Part shown: one piece after another, positions 48,958-58,601 of the stretch
How the letters are laid out: each line of letters begins with the position of its first letter
How positions within the stretch are numbered: position 1 is the stretch's first letter
Assembly: GCF_015624425.1 (NCBI RefSeq)
Contig: NZ_CP049919.1
Coordinates: 4,712,001-4,776,000, forward strand
DNA length: 64,000 nt
From: Roseateles sp. DAIF2
GTDB taxonomy: Bacteria; Pseudomonadota; Gammaproteobacteria; Burkholderiales; Burkholderiaceae_C
Reading direction: 5' to 3'
The notes under the pieces: generated by a model
The model's input: the letters and a program-made list of their open reading frames with translations, nothing else
Databases searched by the model: none
Told to the model about the DNA's origin: nothing
Position numbers and translations under genes: made by a program

Positions 48958-50004
48958 TCAGGGCTTGCGCGCCGCGATCGCCTTCTCGGCCTTGCTCACC
49001 AGCTCCGCGCCGATCTGCGGCTTCCATTTGCCGTAGACGCCGCGGGTGGCCTTGACGAAGGCTTCGCGCTCGGCGGCGCTGGGCTGGGTGACCGTGACGC
49101 CCAGGCCCGCGATCTCCTTCAAGAGCGGCTGGCCCGGCTCGACCAGGCCCTTGCGCGCGATCGCGATCTGCTGCTGGCCGGCGTCCAGCGCGGCCTGGCG
49201 CACGATGGCCTGGTCGGCTGGCGTCCAGGAGGCCCAGACCTCCTTGTTGACGACGAAGATCAGCGGGTCGGCCACATAGCCCCAGAGCGTGATGTGCTTC
49301 TGCGCCACGCTGTGCAGCTTGGCCGCGGTGAAGATCGCCAGCGGGTTCTCCTGCCCGTCCACCGCGCCGCTGGCGAAGGCCGGCTGCGCATCGGCCCAGC
49401 TCATCTGCGTCGGGTTCGCGCCCAGCGCCGTGAAGGTGTCGAGGAACAGCGGCGAGCCGACCACGCGGATCTTCAGGCCCTTCAGGTCCTCAGGCGTCTT
49501 CACCGCGCGCTTGCTGTTGCTCAGCTCGCGGTAGCCGTTCTCGCCCCAGGCCAACGGCACGACGCCGGCCTTGTCCAGGGTGGCGAAGAGATCCCGGCCG
49601 ACCTCGCCCCGGGTCAGCGCGTCGATCGCCGCATAGTCGGGCATCAGGAAGGGCAGGGAGAACAGGTTCAGCTGCTTGACCTGCGGCGACCAGTTGATCG
49701 TCGAGCCGATCGCCATGTCGATCACGCCCTGGCGCAGCGCGCTGAACTCGCGCGTCTGGTCGCCCTGGATCAGCGAGACGCCGGGATAGAGCTTGATGTT
49801 GATGCGGCCCTGGGTGCGCTCGCGCACGAGGTTGGCCCAGATCTCGCCGCCCTTGCCCCAGGGGAAGGCCGGGCCCAGCACCAGGGACAGGCGGTACTCG
49901 CTCTTGTAGGAGCTGCCCTGCGCCAGGCAGGGATTGATGAGGCTCAGCGCCGCGGCGGCGGCCAGGGCCGCCAGCAGGGCACGACGGGGGAAGCGGGTCT
50001 TCAT
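48958..50004 (-). CDS. TRAP transporter substrate-binding protein (DctP family)
   Basis: A 348-residue periplasmic protein. The signal peptide ends near L-A-Q (about residue 29). The DctP signature is seen in R-I-N-I-K-L-Y-P-G, the G-V-I-D-M-A-I-G-S segment, R-E-L-S-N-S-K-R-A-V-K-T-P-E-D-L-K-G-L-K-I-R-V and G-A-V-D-G-Q-E-N-P-L-A. The conserved Arg of K-I-R-V usually binds a substrate carboxylate, so an organic acid is expected. It completes a full TRAP system with the two permease genes upstream. Confidence 0.92.
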   Translation of the reverse strand: MKTRFPRRALLAALAAAAALSLINPCLAQGSSYKSEYRLSLVLGPAFPWGKGGEIWANLVRERTQGRINIKLYPGVSLIQGDQTREFSALRQGVIDMAIGSTINWSPQVKQLNLFSLPFLMPDYAAIDALTRGEVGRDLFATLDKAGVVPLAWGENGYRELSNSKRAVKTPEDLKGLKIRVVGSPLFLDTFTALGANPTQMSWADAQPAFASGAVDGQENPLAIFTAAKLHSVAQKHITLWGYVADPLIFVVNKEVWASWTPADQAIVRQAALDAGQQQIAIARKGLVEPGQPLLKEIAGLGVTVTQPSAAEREAFVKATRGVYGKWKPQIGAELVSKAEKAIAARKP

Positions 50005-50048
50005 CGGCTTGTCTCCTGTTGTTGGTGGGTCGGTCTGCATGCCATCCA

Positions 50049-51347
50049 TCAATAGCCCAGCCGCGCCGGCAGCCACAGTGCCAGCGCGGGCCAGGCGATC
50101 ACCGCGACGATCACCGCCAGCATCGCCAGCACCAGCCAGCGCACCCAGCGCACCGTCTGATCCATGCTGACCCGCGCGATGCGACAGGCCACCATCAGGT
50201 TCACCGCCATCGGCGGCGTGAACTGGCCCAGCGCCACCAGCAGGGTCAGCAGCACGCCGAACCACACCGGGTCCCAGCGGAAATGCTGGACGATCGGCCA
50301 CAGCAGCGGCACGAAGATCAGGAAGATCGAGATGCCGTCCAGGAACATGCCGACCACGATCAGCAGCGCGACGATCGCCGCCAGCACGCCGTACTCGCCC
50401 AGGCCGGAGCTCGTGATCGCGCGCGTCAGCGGGTCGATCACGCCCAGGGTCGAGAGCGAGAAGGCGAAGATGCCGGCCAGCGAGACCACCACCAGGATCA
50501 CCGCCGACAGCTCGCCCGCCTCGCGCAGGATCTCGAACAGGTCGCGCGCGCGGATCGTGCGATGCACCACCATGCCGACGAACAGGCCGTAGAACACCGC
50601 GACCACCGCCGCCTCGGTCGGCGTGAACCAGCCGGCGCGCATGCCGCCGAGGATCAGCACCGGCGCGATCAGGCCCCAGGCCGCCTCGCGCAGGCTGCGC
50701 CAGAACGGCGGCCGCGGCAGGCCGGCCTCCTGCACGCCCATGCCATGGCGGCGCGCCAGCCACCAGGCCGGCGCCATCAGCGCCAGGCCGACCAGCAGGC
50801 CCGGCAGCACGCCGGCCGCGAACAGCGCCGGCACCGAGGCGCCCGGCACCAGCACCGAATAGACGATGAAGGCGATCGAGGGCGGGATCAGGATGTCGGT
50901 GGCGGCCGCGGCGCCGACCACGCTGGCCGAATAGGCGGCCGGATAGCCGGCGCGCGCCATCGCCGCCAGCATCACGCCGCCGACCGCCGCCGCGGTGGCC
51001 GGGCCCGAGCCGGAGATGCCGCCCAGGAACATCGCTACGCCGATTGCCACCAGCGGCAGCATGCCCGGGCCGCGCCCGACGATTGCAATCGCCAGATTCA
51101 TCAGGCGCAGCGCGACGCCGGAGCGGTCGAAGATGGAGCCGACCAGCACGAACATCGGGATCGCCAGCAGCGGGTATTTGCCCAGGCCGGCATAGAAGTT
51201 CTGCGGCACCGCCAGCAGGCCGAACCATTGCACCTCGGCATTCGCCAGCGCGATGCAGGCCGCGCCGGCCAGGCCCATCGCGGCGCCGATCGGCACGCCG
51301 GCCAGCATCAGCACGACAAAGGCCGCGAACAGCAGCGCGGCGATCAT
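50049..51347 (-). CDS. TRAP transporter large permease (DctM family)
   Basis: A 432-residue polytopic membrane protein, the 12-helix transport subunit of the TRAP system. Family features are M-L-A-G-V-P-I-G-A-A-M-G, F-V-L-V-G-S-I-F, F-L-G-G-I-S-G-S-G-P-A-T-A-A-A-V-G and D-I-L-I-P-P-S-I-A-F-I-V-Y. The ATG at 51347 overlaps the stop of the small permease gene (ATGA). Transport is driven by Na+ or H+ in this class. Confidence 0.94.
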   Translation of the reverse strand: MIAALLFAAFVVLMLAGVPIGAAMGLAGAACIALANAEVQWFGLLAVPQNFYAGLGKYPLLAIPMFVLVGSIFDRSGVALRLMNLAIAIVGRGPGMLPLVAIGVAMFLGGISGSGPATAAAVGGVMLAAMARAGYPAAYSASVVGAAAATDILIPPSIAFIVYSVLVPGASVPALFAAGVLPGLLVGLALMAPAWWLARRHGMGVQEAGLPRPPFWRSLREAAWGLIAPVLILGGMRAGWFTPTEAAVVAVFYGLFVGMVVHRTIRARDLFEILREAGELSAVILVVVSLAGIFAFSLSTLGVIDPLTRAITSSGLGEYGVLAAIVALLIVVGMFLDGISIFLIFVPLLWPIVQHFRWDPVWFGVLLTLLVALGQFTPPMAVNLMVACRIARVSMDQTVRWVRWLVLAMLAVIVAVIAWPALALWLPARLGY

Positions 51348-51871
51348 GCGCCGTCCGGCCCGCGGCGGCTGCGGCGGATCAGCAGGCCCAGCGCGCGCAA
51401 GGCGATCGCCAGCGACACGAACGGCAGCCAGATCGAATACCACCATTGCGGCACGCCGATGCCCGGCGAGGTCTCGCCGAAGCGGTAGTCGTCCCAGACC
51501 ACGCGCAGGCTCAGGCCCGCGATCAGTCCGAACAGCAGCAGCAGCACCGCCGCGCCCAGCTGCTGCAGACGCCGGCGCCGCGCCGCGCTGCCGCGCTCCA
51601 GCAGGAACTCGATGCGGATATGCCGATCGCGCGCCACCGCGGCGGCCGTGCCGACCAGCACCAGCAGGATCATCAGGAAGACCGAGACCTCCTCGGTCCA
51701 GGCGAAGGAGGCATCGGTGAAGTAGCGCACCAGCACATTGGCGAAGGTGATGCCGGCCAGCAAGGCCATGATGATCACGGTGGCCCAGTCCTCCAGCGCC
51801 AGCGGCACCCGGGTGGGTTCGTCAACGGCAGCGGGTTCGGGAGCGTCGGGCTCGGCAGAGTCGGGCGTCAT
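51344..51871 (-). CDS. TRAP transporter small permease (DctQ family)
   Basis: A 175-residue protein with four helices and the DctQ pattern (N-V-L-V-R-Y-F-T-D-A-S-F-A-W-T-E-E-V-S-V-F-L-M, then R-D-R-H-I-R-I-E-F-L). It is the first gene of a three-gene TRAP operon on the minus strand. The N-terminal 22 residues are acidic and Pro-rich, an extension not needed for the fold. The cluster lies just downstream of lpxC on the same strand but is separated from it by 95 bp. Confidence 0.92.
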   Translation of the reverse strand: MTPDSAEPDAPEPAAVDEPTRVPLALEDWATVIIMALLAGITFANVLVRYFTDASFAWTEEVSVFLMILLVLVGTAAAVARDRHIRIEFLLERGSAARRRRLQQLGAAVLLLLFGLIAGLSLRVVWDDYRFGETSPGIGVPQWWYSIWLPFVSLAIALRALGLLIRRSRRGPDGA

Positions 51872-51966
51872 CGTGCGGCGCGGCGGGCGGGATGGGTTCG
51901 GCCCATCCTAGCCCGCGGTTCCCGCACGCCGCCCTGGGGCTTACCTTGAAGCCCGCGCGCTACGCC

Positions 51967-52902
51967 TCACCAGGCCGGCGCCAGCTCCGCGAAGCCCGCA
52001 GGGGCCTGCTTCTCGTCCTCGAAGCTGACGATCTCCCAGGCCTCGCTGTCGGCCAGCAGCGCGCGCAGCAGCTTGTTGTTCAGCGCGTGGCCGCCCTTGA
52101 AGGAGGTGTAGGCGGCCAGCAGCGGATGGCCGGCCACATGCATGTCGCCGATGGCGTCGAGGATCTTGTGCTTGACGAACTCGTCGTCGTAGCGCAGCCC
52201 GTCGGCGTTCAGCACGCGGTAGTCGTCGACGACGATCGCGTTGTCCATCGAGCCGCCCAGGGTCAGGCCGCGCGAGCGCATGGTCTCGATGTCGCTGGTC
52301 ATGCCGAAGGTTCGGGCGCGCGCGATCTGCTTCTTGTACTGGCCCGAGCCCATGTCGAACACGAACTGCTGGCCGGTGGCCGCCACCGCCGGGTTGTCGA
52401 ACTCGATCTGGAAACTCAGGGTGTAGCCATGGTGCGGCTCCAGCCTGGCCCACATCAGGCGCTTGCCCTCGCCCTGGCGCACCTCGACGGTCTTCTTGAC
52501 CCGCAGAAACTTCTTCGGCGCGTTCTGCAGCTCGATGCCCGCGCTCTGCAGCAGGAACACATAGCTGGCGGCCGAGCCGTCGAGGATCGGCACCTCGTCG
52601 GCATTGATGTCGACATAGAGGTTGTCCAGCCCGAGGCCGGCGCAGGCCGACAGCAGATGCTCGATGGTCTGCACCTTGGGCGCGCCGGGGTCGCCGCCGG
52701 GGCTGACCGTGGTGGCCATGCGGGTGTCGCAGACGGTGTCGGCGCGCACCGGGATGTCGACCGGCGTGTTCAGGTCCACGCGGCGGAACACGATGCCGGT
52801 GTTCGGTGCGGCGGGGCGCAGGGTCATCTCGACCTTCTGCCCGCTGTGGATGCCGACGCCGACCGCACGGGTCAGCGACTTGAGCGTTCTCTGTTGCAGC
52901 AT
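51967..52902 (-). CDS. lpxC: UDP-3-O-acyl-N-acetylglucosamine deacetylase LpxC
   Basis: A 311-residue zinc enzyme for the committed step of lipid A synthesis. The start L-Q-Q-R-T-L-K is standard. Zinc ligands are seen in I-E-H-L-L-S-A and in H-K-I-L-D-A-I-G-D (the H-x3-D type motif), and the general catalytic His lies in G-G-H-A-L-N-N. It closes the dcw cluster. Its start is only 17 bp after the stop of a sensor kinase gene that lies between it and ftsZ, so lpxC may be read from the kinase transcript. No clear ribosome site precedes its ATG. Confidence 0.97.
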   Translation of the reverse strand: MLQQRTLKSLTRAVGVGIHSGQKVEMTLRPAAPNTGIVFRRVDLNTPVDIPVRADTVCDTRMATTVSPGGDPGAPKVQTIEHLLSACAGLGLDNLYVDINADEVPILDGSAASYVFLLQSAGIELQNAPKKFLRVKKTVEVRQGEGKRLMWARLEPHHGYTLSFQIEFDNPAVAATGQQFVFDMGSGQYKKQIARARTFGMTSDIETMRSRGLTLGGSMDNAIVVDDYRVLNADGLRYDDEFVKHKILDAIGDMHVAGHPLLAAYTSFKGGHALNNKLLRALLADSEAWEIVSFEDEKQAPAGFAELAPAW

Positions 52903-52919
52903 GCCCCGATTGTCGGTGA

Positions 52920-54947
52920 TTACCCTGGTTTTTGCTGGCCCGAGGTCTCCGTGACGGGCGCCGCCGAACGCCGCCGCACCGGCAGGCGCAGGCTCAGCTG
53001 GGTGCCATGGCCGGGGCGGCTGTCCACATGCACGCTGCCGCCCAGGCGGTTCGCGCGCTTTTGCTGGCTGCGCAGGCCGCGGCCCTTCTGCGCGGTGTCG
53101 AGGTCGAAGCCCAGGCCGTCGTCCTCGACGCGGATCTCCACCTTGTGACCCAGGTCGCGCGTCGCGATGCGCACGCGCGAGGCGCGCGCATGCTTGAGCA
53201 CATTGTTCAGCGCCTCCTGCAGCAGGCGCAGCACATGCAGCGCGTCGGGCGGCTCCAGCCAATCGAGCGGCGGCAGGTCCTGCACGTCCCAGTCCAGCAC
53301 CAGGCCGCCGGCCTGCAGGCGCTTGCCCAGGCGGTAGCGCATCGTCGCCAGCAGCGAGACCAGGTCATGGCCGACCGGCTCCAGCGAGTCGATCACCAGG
53401 CGCAGATCGTCCACGCATTCGCGCAGCACCTCGACCACCTGATCCTGCTGCATCGAGCCCTGCTCCACCGCCACCATCGCCGACAGCAGCGAGCTGCCGA
53501 GGCCGTCGTGCATGTCCTGCATCAGGCGCTGGCGCTCCAGCAGCAGGGCCTGCTGGCGCTCGGCCTCCGACAGGCGCTCATGCTGGGTTTGCAGCTGCGC
53601 GCCCTGCTGGGCCAGGCGCTGGCCGAGCTGATCGTTGGCCCGCTCGACCTGGCGCAGCGCGCCGAGGAAGCGCTGCTGCACCGCATAGAGAAAACTCGCG
53701 ACGATCACCAGGGTCGCGAAGGGCATCAGGTAGATATGCTCGCTCCAGCCCCAGCCGGCCAGCAGACCCAGGTCGTGGATGCCGAAGCCCAGGCCCAGCA
53801 GCAGGCTCAAGGCGATCAGGCGCAGCTCGCGGCTGCCCTCGCGCAGCGCCACCACCGCGACGAAGACGGTGCCGACCAGGCCCACCACCGCATTGACGAT
53901 GTGCTGCAGCACCAGCGGGTCCATCAGGTCGATCACCAGCGGCATCGTCAGCACGCTGGTCAGCACGACGAACAGGCCCATCAGCCGCTCGAAGCGCGGG
54001 AAGCGCTGGCGCGCGAAACGCAGCGCGAACAAAAAGGTCAGCAGCATCACCCAGGACATCGAGGCATGGGTCGCCCACCAGAACCATTCCAGGCCCAGCC
54101 GGGTGCTGGGCAGGTCGACGTGGTAATGCAGATTGCGCACCAGCCAGGCCACGGTGGCCAGCGCGAACAGCAGATAGGCCGGCTCCTCGCGCCGCTGCAG
54201 CCACAGGGTGAAGGCGAACAGGCCCAGCACCACCAGCAAGAGGCCGGTGGCCTGCGGCACGCCGATCTGCAGCGCCCAGCGCGTGTCGTAGAGCGGCTCC
54301 AGGTCCTCGCGCGCGCCCAGCCAGGCGCTGGAGACCGCGAAGAAGCTGTCCTTCAGCACCGGCACCGCGACGACCACCTCGATCGCGCGGTCCTGCTGCA
54401 GCTCGGTGAAGGCGCCGGGGAACACCGCCCACAGCGGCCGCACCCATTGCTCGCGCGCGCCGCTCTGGTTGTCGAACACCGGGCGCCAGCCCTCCTCGGT
54501 GCGCACCAGCACCGCGGCCGCCATGCCCACCAGGCGCGGCATGTAGAGCGCGACGCTGGTCGGCCAGCGCTTGTCCGGCGGCGCGTAGCGCAGCCGGTAC
54601 CAGCGCATCTGGAACTGCGGGTCGCCGGCATGGTGGACGCCGGCCGCGGCGCGCTGGCGCACATCGGGCAGCTGCACCGGCGACCAGGCCTGCGGATCCT
54701 CGGGCGGCTGCAGCTGCGGCGGCAGCAGGGCGGCGGAGCCGTCCATCGCCCGCAGCGCGGCCCACCAGCCGCGCAGATCCGCACGGCTCCAGTTCGAGAT
54801 CGCCAGCTGCGCGCCGGTGGCCTGTTCGCCGGCATTGCGCGTCGGCGCTTCCGGCAGCCCCAGCCGCTGGGCCTGCGCCGCCATGGCCAAGCAGGCCAGC
54901 AGCCATAGCAGCAGCAGACGCGACAGCAGCGAAAAAGACGGACCCAT
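52920..54947 (-). CDS. 7TMR-DISM-type sensor histidine kinase (NarL/DesK class)
   Basis: A 675-residue sensor kinase. It has a signal peptide (1-27, ending A-Q-A), an extracellular beta-rich domain (about 40-200), seven hydrophobic helices (about 205-420), a coiled coil (430-475), a HisKA_3 phosphorylation site (M-H-D-G-L-G-S-S-L, His about 478) and an HATPase domain ([19 protein letters not shown]). This class normally pairs with a LuxR/NarL-type response regulator, but none is nearby. It sits between ftsZ and lpxC, after the ftsZ terminator and directly before lpxC. A link between envelope signals and lipid A synthesis is possible by position only. Confidence 0.88.
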   Translation of the reverse strand: MGPSFSLLSRLLLLWLLACLAMAAQAQRLGLPEAPTRNAGEQATGAQLAISNWSRADLRGWWAALRAMDGSAALLPPQLQPPEDPQAWSPVQLPDVRQRAAAGVHHAGDPQFQMRWYRLRYAPPDKRWPTSVALYMPRLVGMAAAVLVRTEEGWRPVFDNQSGAREQWVRPLWAVFPGAFTELQQDRAIEVVVAVPVLKDSFFAVSSAWLGAREDLEPLYDTRWALQIGVPQATGLLLVVLGLFAFTLWLQRREEPAYLLFALATVAWLVRNLHYHVDLPSTRLGLEWFWWATHASMSWVMLLTFLFALRFARQRFPRFERLMGLFVVLTSVLTMPLVIDLMDPLVLQHIVNAVVGLVGTVFVAVVALREGSRELRLIALSLLLGLGFGIHDLGLLAGWGWSEHIYLMPFATLVIVASFLYAVQQRFLGALRQVERANDQLGQRLAQQGAQLQTQHERLSEAERQQALLLERQRLMQDMHDGLGSSLLSAMVAVEQGSMQQDQVVEVLRECVDDLRLVIDSLEPVGHDLVSLLATMRYRLGKRLQAGGLVLDWDVQDLPPLDWLEPPDALHVLRLLQEALNNVLKHARASRVRIATRDLGHKVEIRVEDDGLGFDLDTAQKGRGLRSQQKRANRLGGSVHVDSRPGHGTQLSLRLPVRRRSAAPVTETSGQQKPG

Positions 54948-55080
54948 CCTGAGAATGTTGTTGTTATCGGGCGGGGCCGATGCCGGCCCGCGGCGAATAG
55001 TCTGCCCGCAGTCGGCCGCGCTGGCTACGACGCTTACAAGATTGGCCCGCCGCTGTGGCATGGCCGCCGCACCCGCAAAC

Positions 55081-55130
55081 GCAAAAGCCCGCCGGGGCAG
55101 CGAGAAGGAGGGTTCGCTGCCCGACGGGCT
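55081..55130 (-). terminator. Intrinsic terminator after ftsZ
   Basis: On the minus strand a long stem (AGCCCG...CGGGCT outside, GGCAGCGA/TCGCTGCC inside) is followed by TTTTGCGTTT. It starts about 48 bp past the ftsZ stop and separates the division operon from the sensor kinase. Confidence 0.82.
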
Positions 55131-55177
55131 CTTGCTCTGGCCGATGCGCTCCCGCCGCGGGCGGGAGGGAAGATCGA

Positions 55178-56398
55178 TCAGTCCGCCTGCTTGCGCAGGA
55201 AGGCCGGGATCTCGATCTCGTCCATGCCGTTGGACGACAGGGCCTCGACCTTGGCCGCGGCGGTGCGGCCATGGCGCCAGACGCTGGGCACGCTCATGCC
55301 GGCGAAGTCGTTGTTGACGCCGCCCACGGTGGCGCCGGCGCTCGGCACGCTGACGGCCTGGTTCAGCACCGGCAGGTTGTCGGTACCGGTGCGCAGCTGC
55401 GCGGCCGGCTGCACCACCTGCAGCGGCGCCTGCACGCGGGCGCGCTGGCTGGTCAGGCCGGTGGCGATCACGGTGACGCGCAGCTGGTCGCCCAGGCTCT
55501 CGTCATAGGCAGTGCCGTAGATGATGTGCGCATCGTCCGCGGCGTAGCGCTTGATCGCGTTCATCGCGTTGCGGCTTTCGGCCAGCTTGAAGGTGTTGCG
55601 GTTCGCAGCGATCAGCACCAGCACGCCACGCGCGCCGGACAGGTCGATGCCCTCCAGCAGCGGGCAGGCGACGGCGGCCTCGGCGGCCTTGGTCGCGCGG
55701 TCCGGGCCACCGGCCACGGCCGTGCCCATCATCGCCTTGCCCGGCTCGCTCATCACGGTCTTGACGTCTTCGAAGTCGACGTTGACCAGGCCTGGCATGT
55801 GGATGATGTCGGAGATGCCGCCGACCGCGTTCTTCAGCACATCGTTGGCATGCGCGAAGGCCTGGTCCTGGGTGACGTCGTCGCCCAGCACGTCGAGCAG
55901 CTTGTCGTTCAGCACGACGATCAGCGAGTCGACATTGGCTTCCAGCTCGGCCAGGCCGGCATCGGCGGCCTTGGAGCGGCGGCCACCTTCGAACTCGAAG
56001 GGCTTGGTCACGACGCCGACGGTCAGGATGCCCATTTCCTTGGCGACGCGCGCGATCACCGGCGCGGCGCCGGTGCCGGTGCCGCCGCCCATGCCGGCGG
56101 TGATGAACAGCATGTTCGCGCCCTGGATCGATTCGCGGATGCGCGCTTCGGCTTCCTCGGCCGCGGCCTTGCCCATTTCGGGCTTGGCGCCGGCGCCGAG
56201 ACCGGAGGTGCCCAGCTGCAGCAGCTGGTCGGCCTTGGAGCGGTTGAGAGCCTGGGCGTCGGTATTGGCGCAGATGAATTCCACGCCCTGCACACCCTGG
56301 GCAATCATGTGGTCGACCGCGTTGCCGCCGCCACCACCAACCCCGATCACCTTGATCTGAGTGCCCTGATCAAACTCTTCGATCATCTCGATCGCCAT
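55178..56398 (-). CDS. ftsZ: Cell division GTPase FtsZ
   Basis: A 406-residue tubulin homologue that forms the Z-ring. The nucleotide-binding G-G-G-G-G-N-A-V and tubulin signature G-G-G-T-G-T-G-A-A-P are intact, as is N-x-D-x-Q. A C-terminal linker of about 60 residues ends in the conserved peptide E-I-E-I-P-A-F-L-R-K that binds FtsA and ZipA-like partners. AGGAGG lies 7-8 nt before the ATG. A 119-bp leader with two hairpins separates it from ftsA. Confidence 0.98.
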   Translation of the reverse strand: MAIEMIEEFDQGTQIKVIGVGGGGGNAVDHMIAQGVQGVEFICANTDAQALNRSKADQLLQLGTSGLGAGAKPEMGKAAAEEAEARIRESIQGANMLFITAGMGGGTGTGAAPVIARVAKEMGILTVGVVTKPFEFEGGRRSKAADAGLAELEANVDSLIVVLNDKLLDVLGDDVTQDQAFAHANDVLKNAVGGISDIIHMPGLVNVDFEDVKTVMSEPGKAMMGTAVAGGPDRATKAAEAAVACPLLEGIDLSGARGVLVLIAANRNTFKLAESRNAMNAIKRYAADDAHIIYGTAYDESLGDQLRVTVIATGLTSQRARVQAPLQVVQPAAQLRTGTDNLPVLNQAVSVPSAGATVGGVNNDFAGMSVPSVWRHGRTAAAKVEALSSNGMDEIEIPAFLRKQAD

Positions 56399-56433
56399 AG
56401 CAAACCTCCTTCAGCAATTGTGCAGTTGCCAGC

Positions 56434-56490
56434 AAATAAAAACCACAGGGGAAGGACCCCTTTTTACGTTTCAGCCCGTATTTTTCGGGC
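56434..56490 (-). promoter_or_regulatory. Two hairpins and a U-rich tract in the ftsA-ftsZ leader
   Basis: In the minus-strand transcript GCCCG/CGGGC (56474-56490, loop of 7) is followed by AGGGG/CCCCT (56447-56461, loop of 5), then after four bases a U-rich run TTTTTATTT (56434-56442). This looks like a weak intrinsic terminator or attenuator that would lower read-through from ftsA into ftsZ, or a processing site. Confidence 0.5.
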
Positions 56491-56517
56491 CTGATACCAC
56501 AGCGCTTCCTCGGCGCT

Positions 56518-57747
56518 CTAGAAATTACCCAGAAACCAGTCCTTGGCGCGGCCGATGATGGTTTTCACCGAACCGGCCTGCTGTGCCGCCTTCAAACCCC
56601 GGGTGCGCGACAGGCGGGCCTCTTCCAGCAGGCCCATCACGGTCGCGGAGCGGGGATTCGAAACCATGTCGAACAACGCGCCGTTATAGGTCGGGTTGCC
56701 GCGCCGCACCGGTTTCAGGAATATGTCCTCGGCCAGTTCCACCATGCCCGGCATCACCGCCGAGCCGCCGGTCAAAACAATGCCGGAGGACAGCAATTCC
56801 TCGTAGCCGCTTTCCCGGATCACCTGGTGGACCAGCGAAAAAATCTCCTCGACGCGCGGCTCGATAACCCCCGCCAGCGCCTGTTTGGAGAGCATGCGCG
56901 GGGCCCGGTCGCCCAGGCCCGGCACCTCCACCTGGTCGGACGGATCGGCCAGCAGCTGCTTGGCCACGCCATGCTCGACCTTGATTTCCTCGGCATCCTT
57001 GGTCGGCGTGCGCAGCGCCATCGCGATATCGCTGGTGATCAGATCGCCGGCGATCGGAATTACCGCGGTATGGCGGATCGAACCGCCGGTGAAAATCGCC
57101 ACATCGGTGGTGCCGGCGCCGATATCGACCACCGCCACCCCCAGATCCCGCTCGTCCGAGGTCAGGGCCGCGGCGCTTGAGGCGCTGGGATTCAAAACCA
57201 GCTGGTCGACTTCCAGGCCGCAGCGGCGCACGCATTTGACGATGTTTTCCGCCGCGCTCTGGGCGCCGGTCACGATATGGACCTTGACCTCCAGCCGGCC
57301 GCCGCTCATGCCGATCGGTTCCTTCACCTCATGGCCGTCGATCACGAATTCCTGCGGCTCGACCAAAAGCAGGCGCTGGTCGTTCGGGATATTGATGGCC
57401 TTGGCGGTTTCCACGACCCGGGCGACATCGACCGGCGTCACTTCCTTGTCGCGCACGATCACCATGCCGGTGGAGTTCTGGCCGCGAATATGGCTGCCGG
57501 TAATCCCGGTGAAAACCCGCGAAATCTTGCAGTCGGCCATCATTTCAGCCTCTTTCAGGGCCTGCTGGATCGATTGCACGGTCGCGTCGATATTCACCAC
57601 GACGCCGCGCTTCAGACCATGCGAGGGCGCCACGCCCAGGCCGGCGATGCGCAACTCCCCATTGCCCAGCACCTCGGCCACCACCGCCATGATCTTGGCG
57701 GTGCCGATATCCAGCCCGACGACCAAATCCTTGTATTCCTTGGCCAT
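56518..57747 (-). CDS. ftsA: Cell division protein FtsA
   Basis: A 409-residue actin-like protein that anchors FtsZ to the membrane. It begins V-V-G-L-D-I-G-T-A-K, has the 1C domain and D-I-G-A-G-T-T-D-V-A-I-F near residue 205, and ends in the amphipathic membrane-targeting helix (T-I-I-G-R-A-K-D-W-F-L-G-N-F). Silent positions look AT-richer than in the flanking ftsQ and ftsZ (many AAA, TTT and AAT codons), which I note but cannot quantify. The start at 57747 is 7 bp after the ftsQ stop. Confidence 0.97.
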   Translation of the reverse strand: MAKEYKDLVVGLDIGTAKIMAVVAEVLGNGELRIAGLGVAPSHGLKRGVVVNIDATVQSIQQALKEAEMMADCKISRVFTGITGSHIRGQNSTGMVIVRDKEVTPVDVARVVETAKAINIPNDQRLLLVEPQEFVIDGHEVKEPIGMSGGRLEVKVHIVTGAQSAAENIVKCVRRCGLEVDQLVLNPSASSAAALTSDERDLGVAVVDIGAGTTDVAIFTGGSIRHTAVIPIAGDLITSDIAMALRTPTKDAEEIKVEHGVAKQLLADPSDQVEVPGLGDRAPRMLSKQALAGVIEPRVEEIFSLVHQVIRESGYEELLSSGIVLTGGSAVMPGMVELAEDIFLKPVRRGNPTYNGALFDMVSNPRSATVMGLLEEARLSRTRGLKAAQQAGSVKTIIGRAKDWFLGNF

Positions 57748-57754
57748 ATGCCCC

Positions 57755-58588
57755 TCAGCGTTTTCTGGCCGTGCCCTTGGGGGCCGGCGTCGTGATAGTC
57801 GATATTCCGCGCAGTCGCACCGCGTAGCCGTCGGCATGGCGCAGGTCCGCCGTCAGCAGCGGCGTCTGGAAGCGCGAGGTGATCTGGGTGATGCTGGCGG
57901 CGAACTGGCGGTAGCGCGCCAGCACCTCGGTCTCGTCGCCGCGGCCCAGTTCCAGCACCGCGCCCTTGTCCAGGGTGGCGCGCCAGGAGCCGCGGCTGGA
58001 CAGGTCCAGGCGCTCGACCGTCTCGCCCAGCCCCTGGCTGACCGCCTGCAGCTGGCGCCACATCGACAGCATGCGCGTCGAGCTGCCCTCCGGCCCGGCC
58101 AGCACCGGCAGGTCCTCGTCCTCGACATCGCCCAGATTGGCCTCGAACACCTCGCCGAAGCTGTTGACCAGCGCGCGCTCCGCGCTGGCCTCGCTGTTGG
58201 CGTCGGCGCCCTCGGCCTTCTGCTCCCAGTAGGCGGCGGGCTTGTGTTCCTCCAGCCGCACCTTCAGCCGGTTCGGCCAGACCCGCTGCACCTGGGCCTT
58301 GCGCACCCAGGGCACGGCCTCGAAGGCCTCGCGGCCCTGGCGCAGGTTCATGCTCAGGAAGCTGCCCGACAGATGCGGCAACGCGTTGGCGCGCAACGAG
58401 GCCACGCTGTTGCGCGACACCTCGCCCTCCACCTGGATATGGCGGATCGCGAACACCGGCAGCCGCGCCAGCTTGTGCACGGCCAGCGCCAGCCCGCTCA
58501 GCACCAGGCCGGCCAGCAGCAGCGCCGTCACGCCATTCATCAGGCGGACGTCGGGCGGCAGCGGGGTAGCGGCGGCGAGCGTGCTCAT
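57755..58588 (-). CDS. ftsQ: Cell division protein FtsQ
   Basis: A 277-residue bitopic protein of the divisome. It has a short cytoplasmic part, one helix at about residues 17-40, a POTRA domain (F-A-I-R-H-I-Q-V-E-G-E-V to about 110) and the FtsQ beta domain with V-P-W-V-R-K-A-Q-V-Q-R-V-W-P-N-R-L. Position between ddlB and ftsA confirms the call. Confidence 0.95.
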   Translation of the reverse strand: MSTLAAATPLPPDVRLMNGVTALLLAGLVLSGLALAVHKLARLPVFAIRHIQVEGEVSRNSVASLRANALPHLSGSFLSMNLRQGREAFEAVPWVRKAQVQRVWPNRLKVRLEEHKPAAYWEQKAEGADANSEASAERALVNSFGEVFEANLGDVEDEDLPVLAGPEGSSTRMLSMWRQLQAVSQGLGETVERLDLSSRGSWRATLDKGAVLELGRGDETEVLARYRQFAASITQITSRFQTPLLTADLRHADGYAVRLRGISTITTPAPKGTARKR

Positions 58589-58601
58589 CGGGGAGTTGGC
58601 G

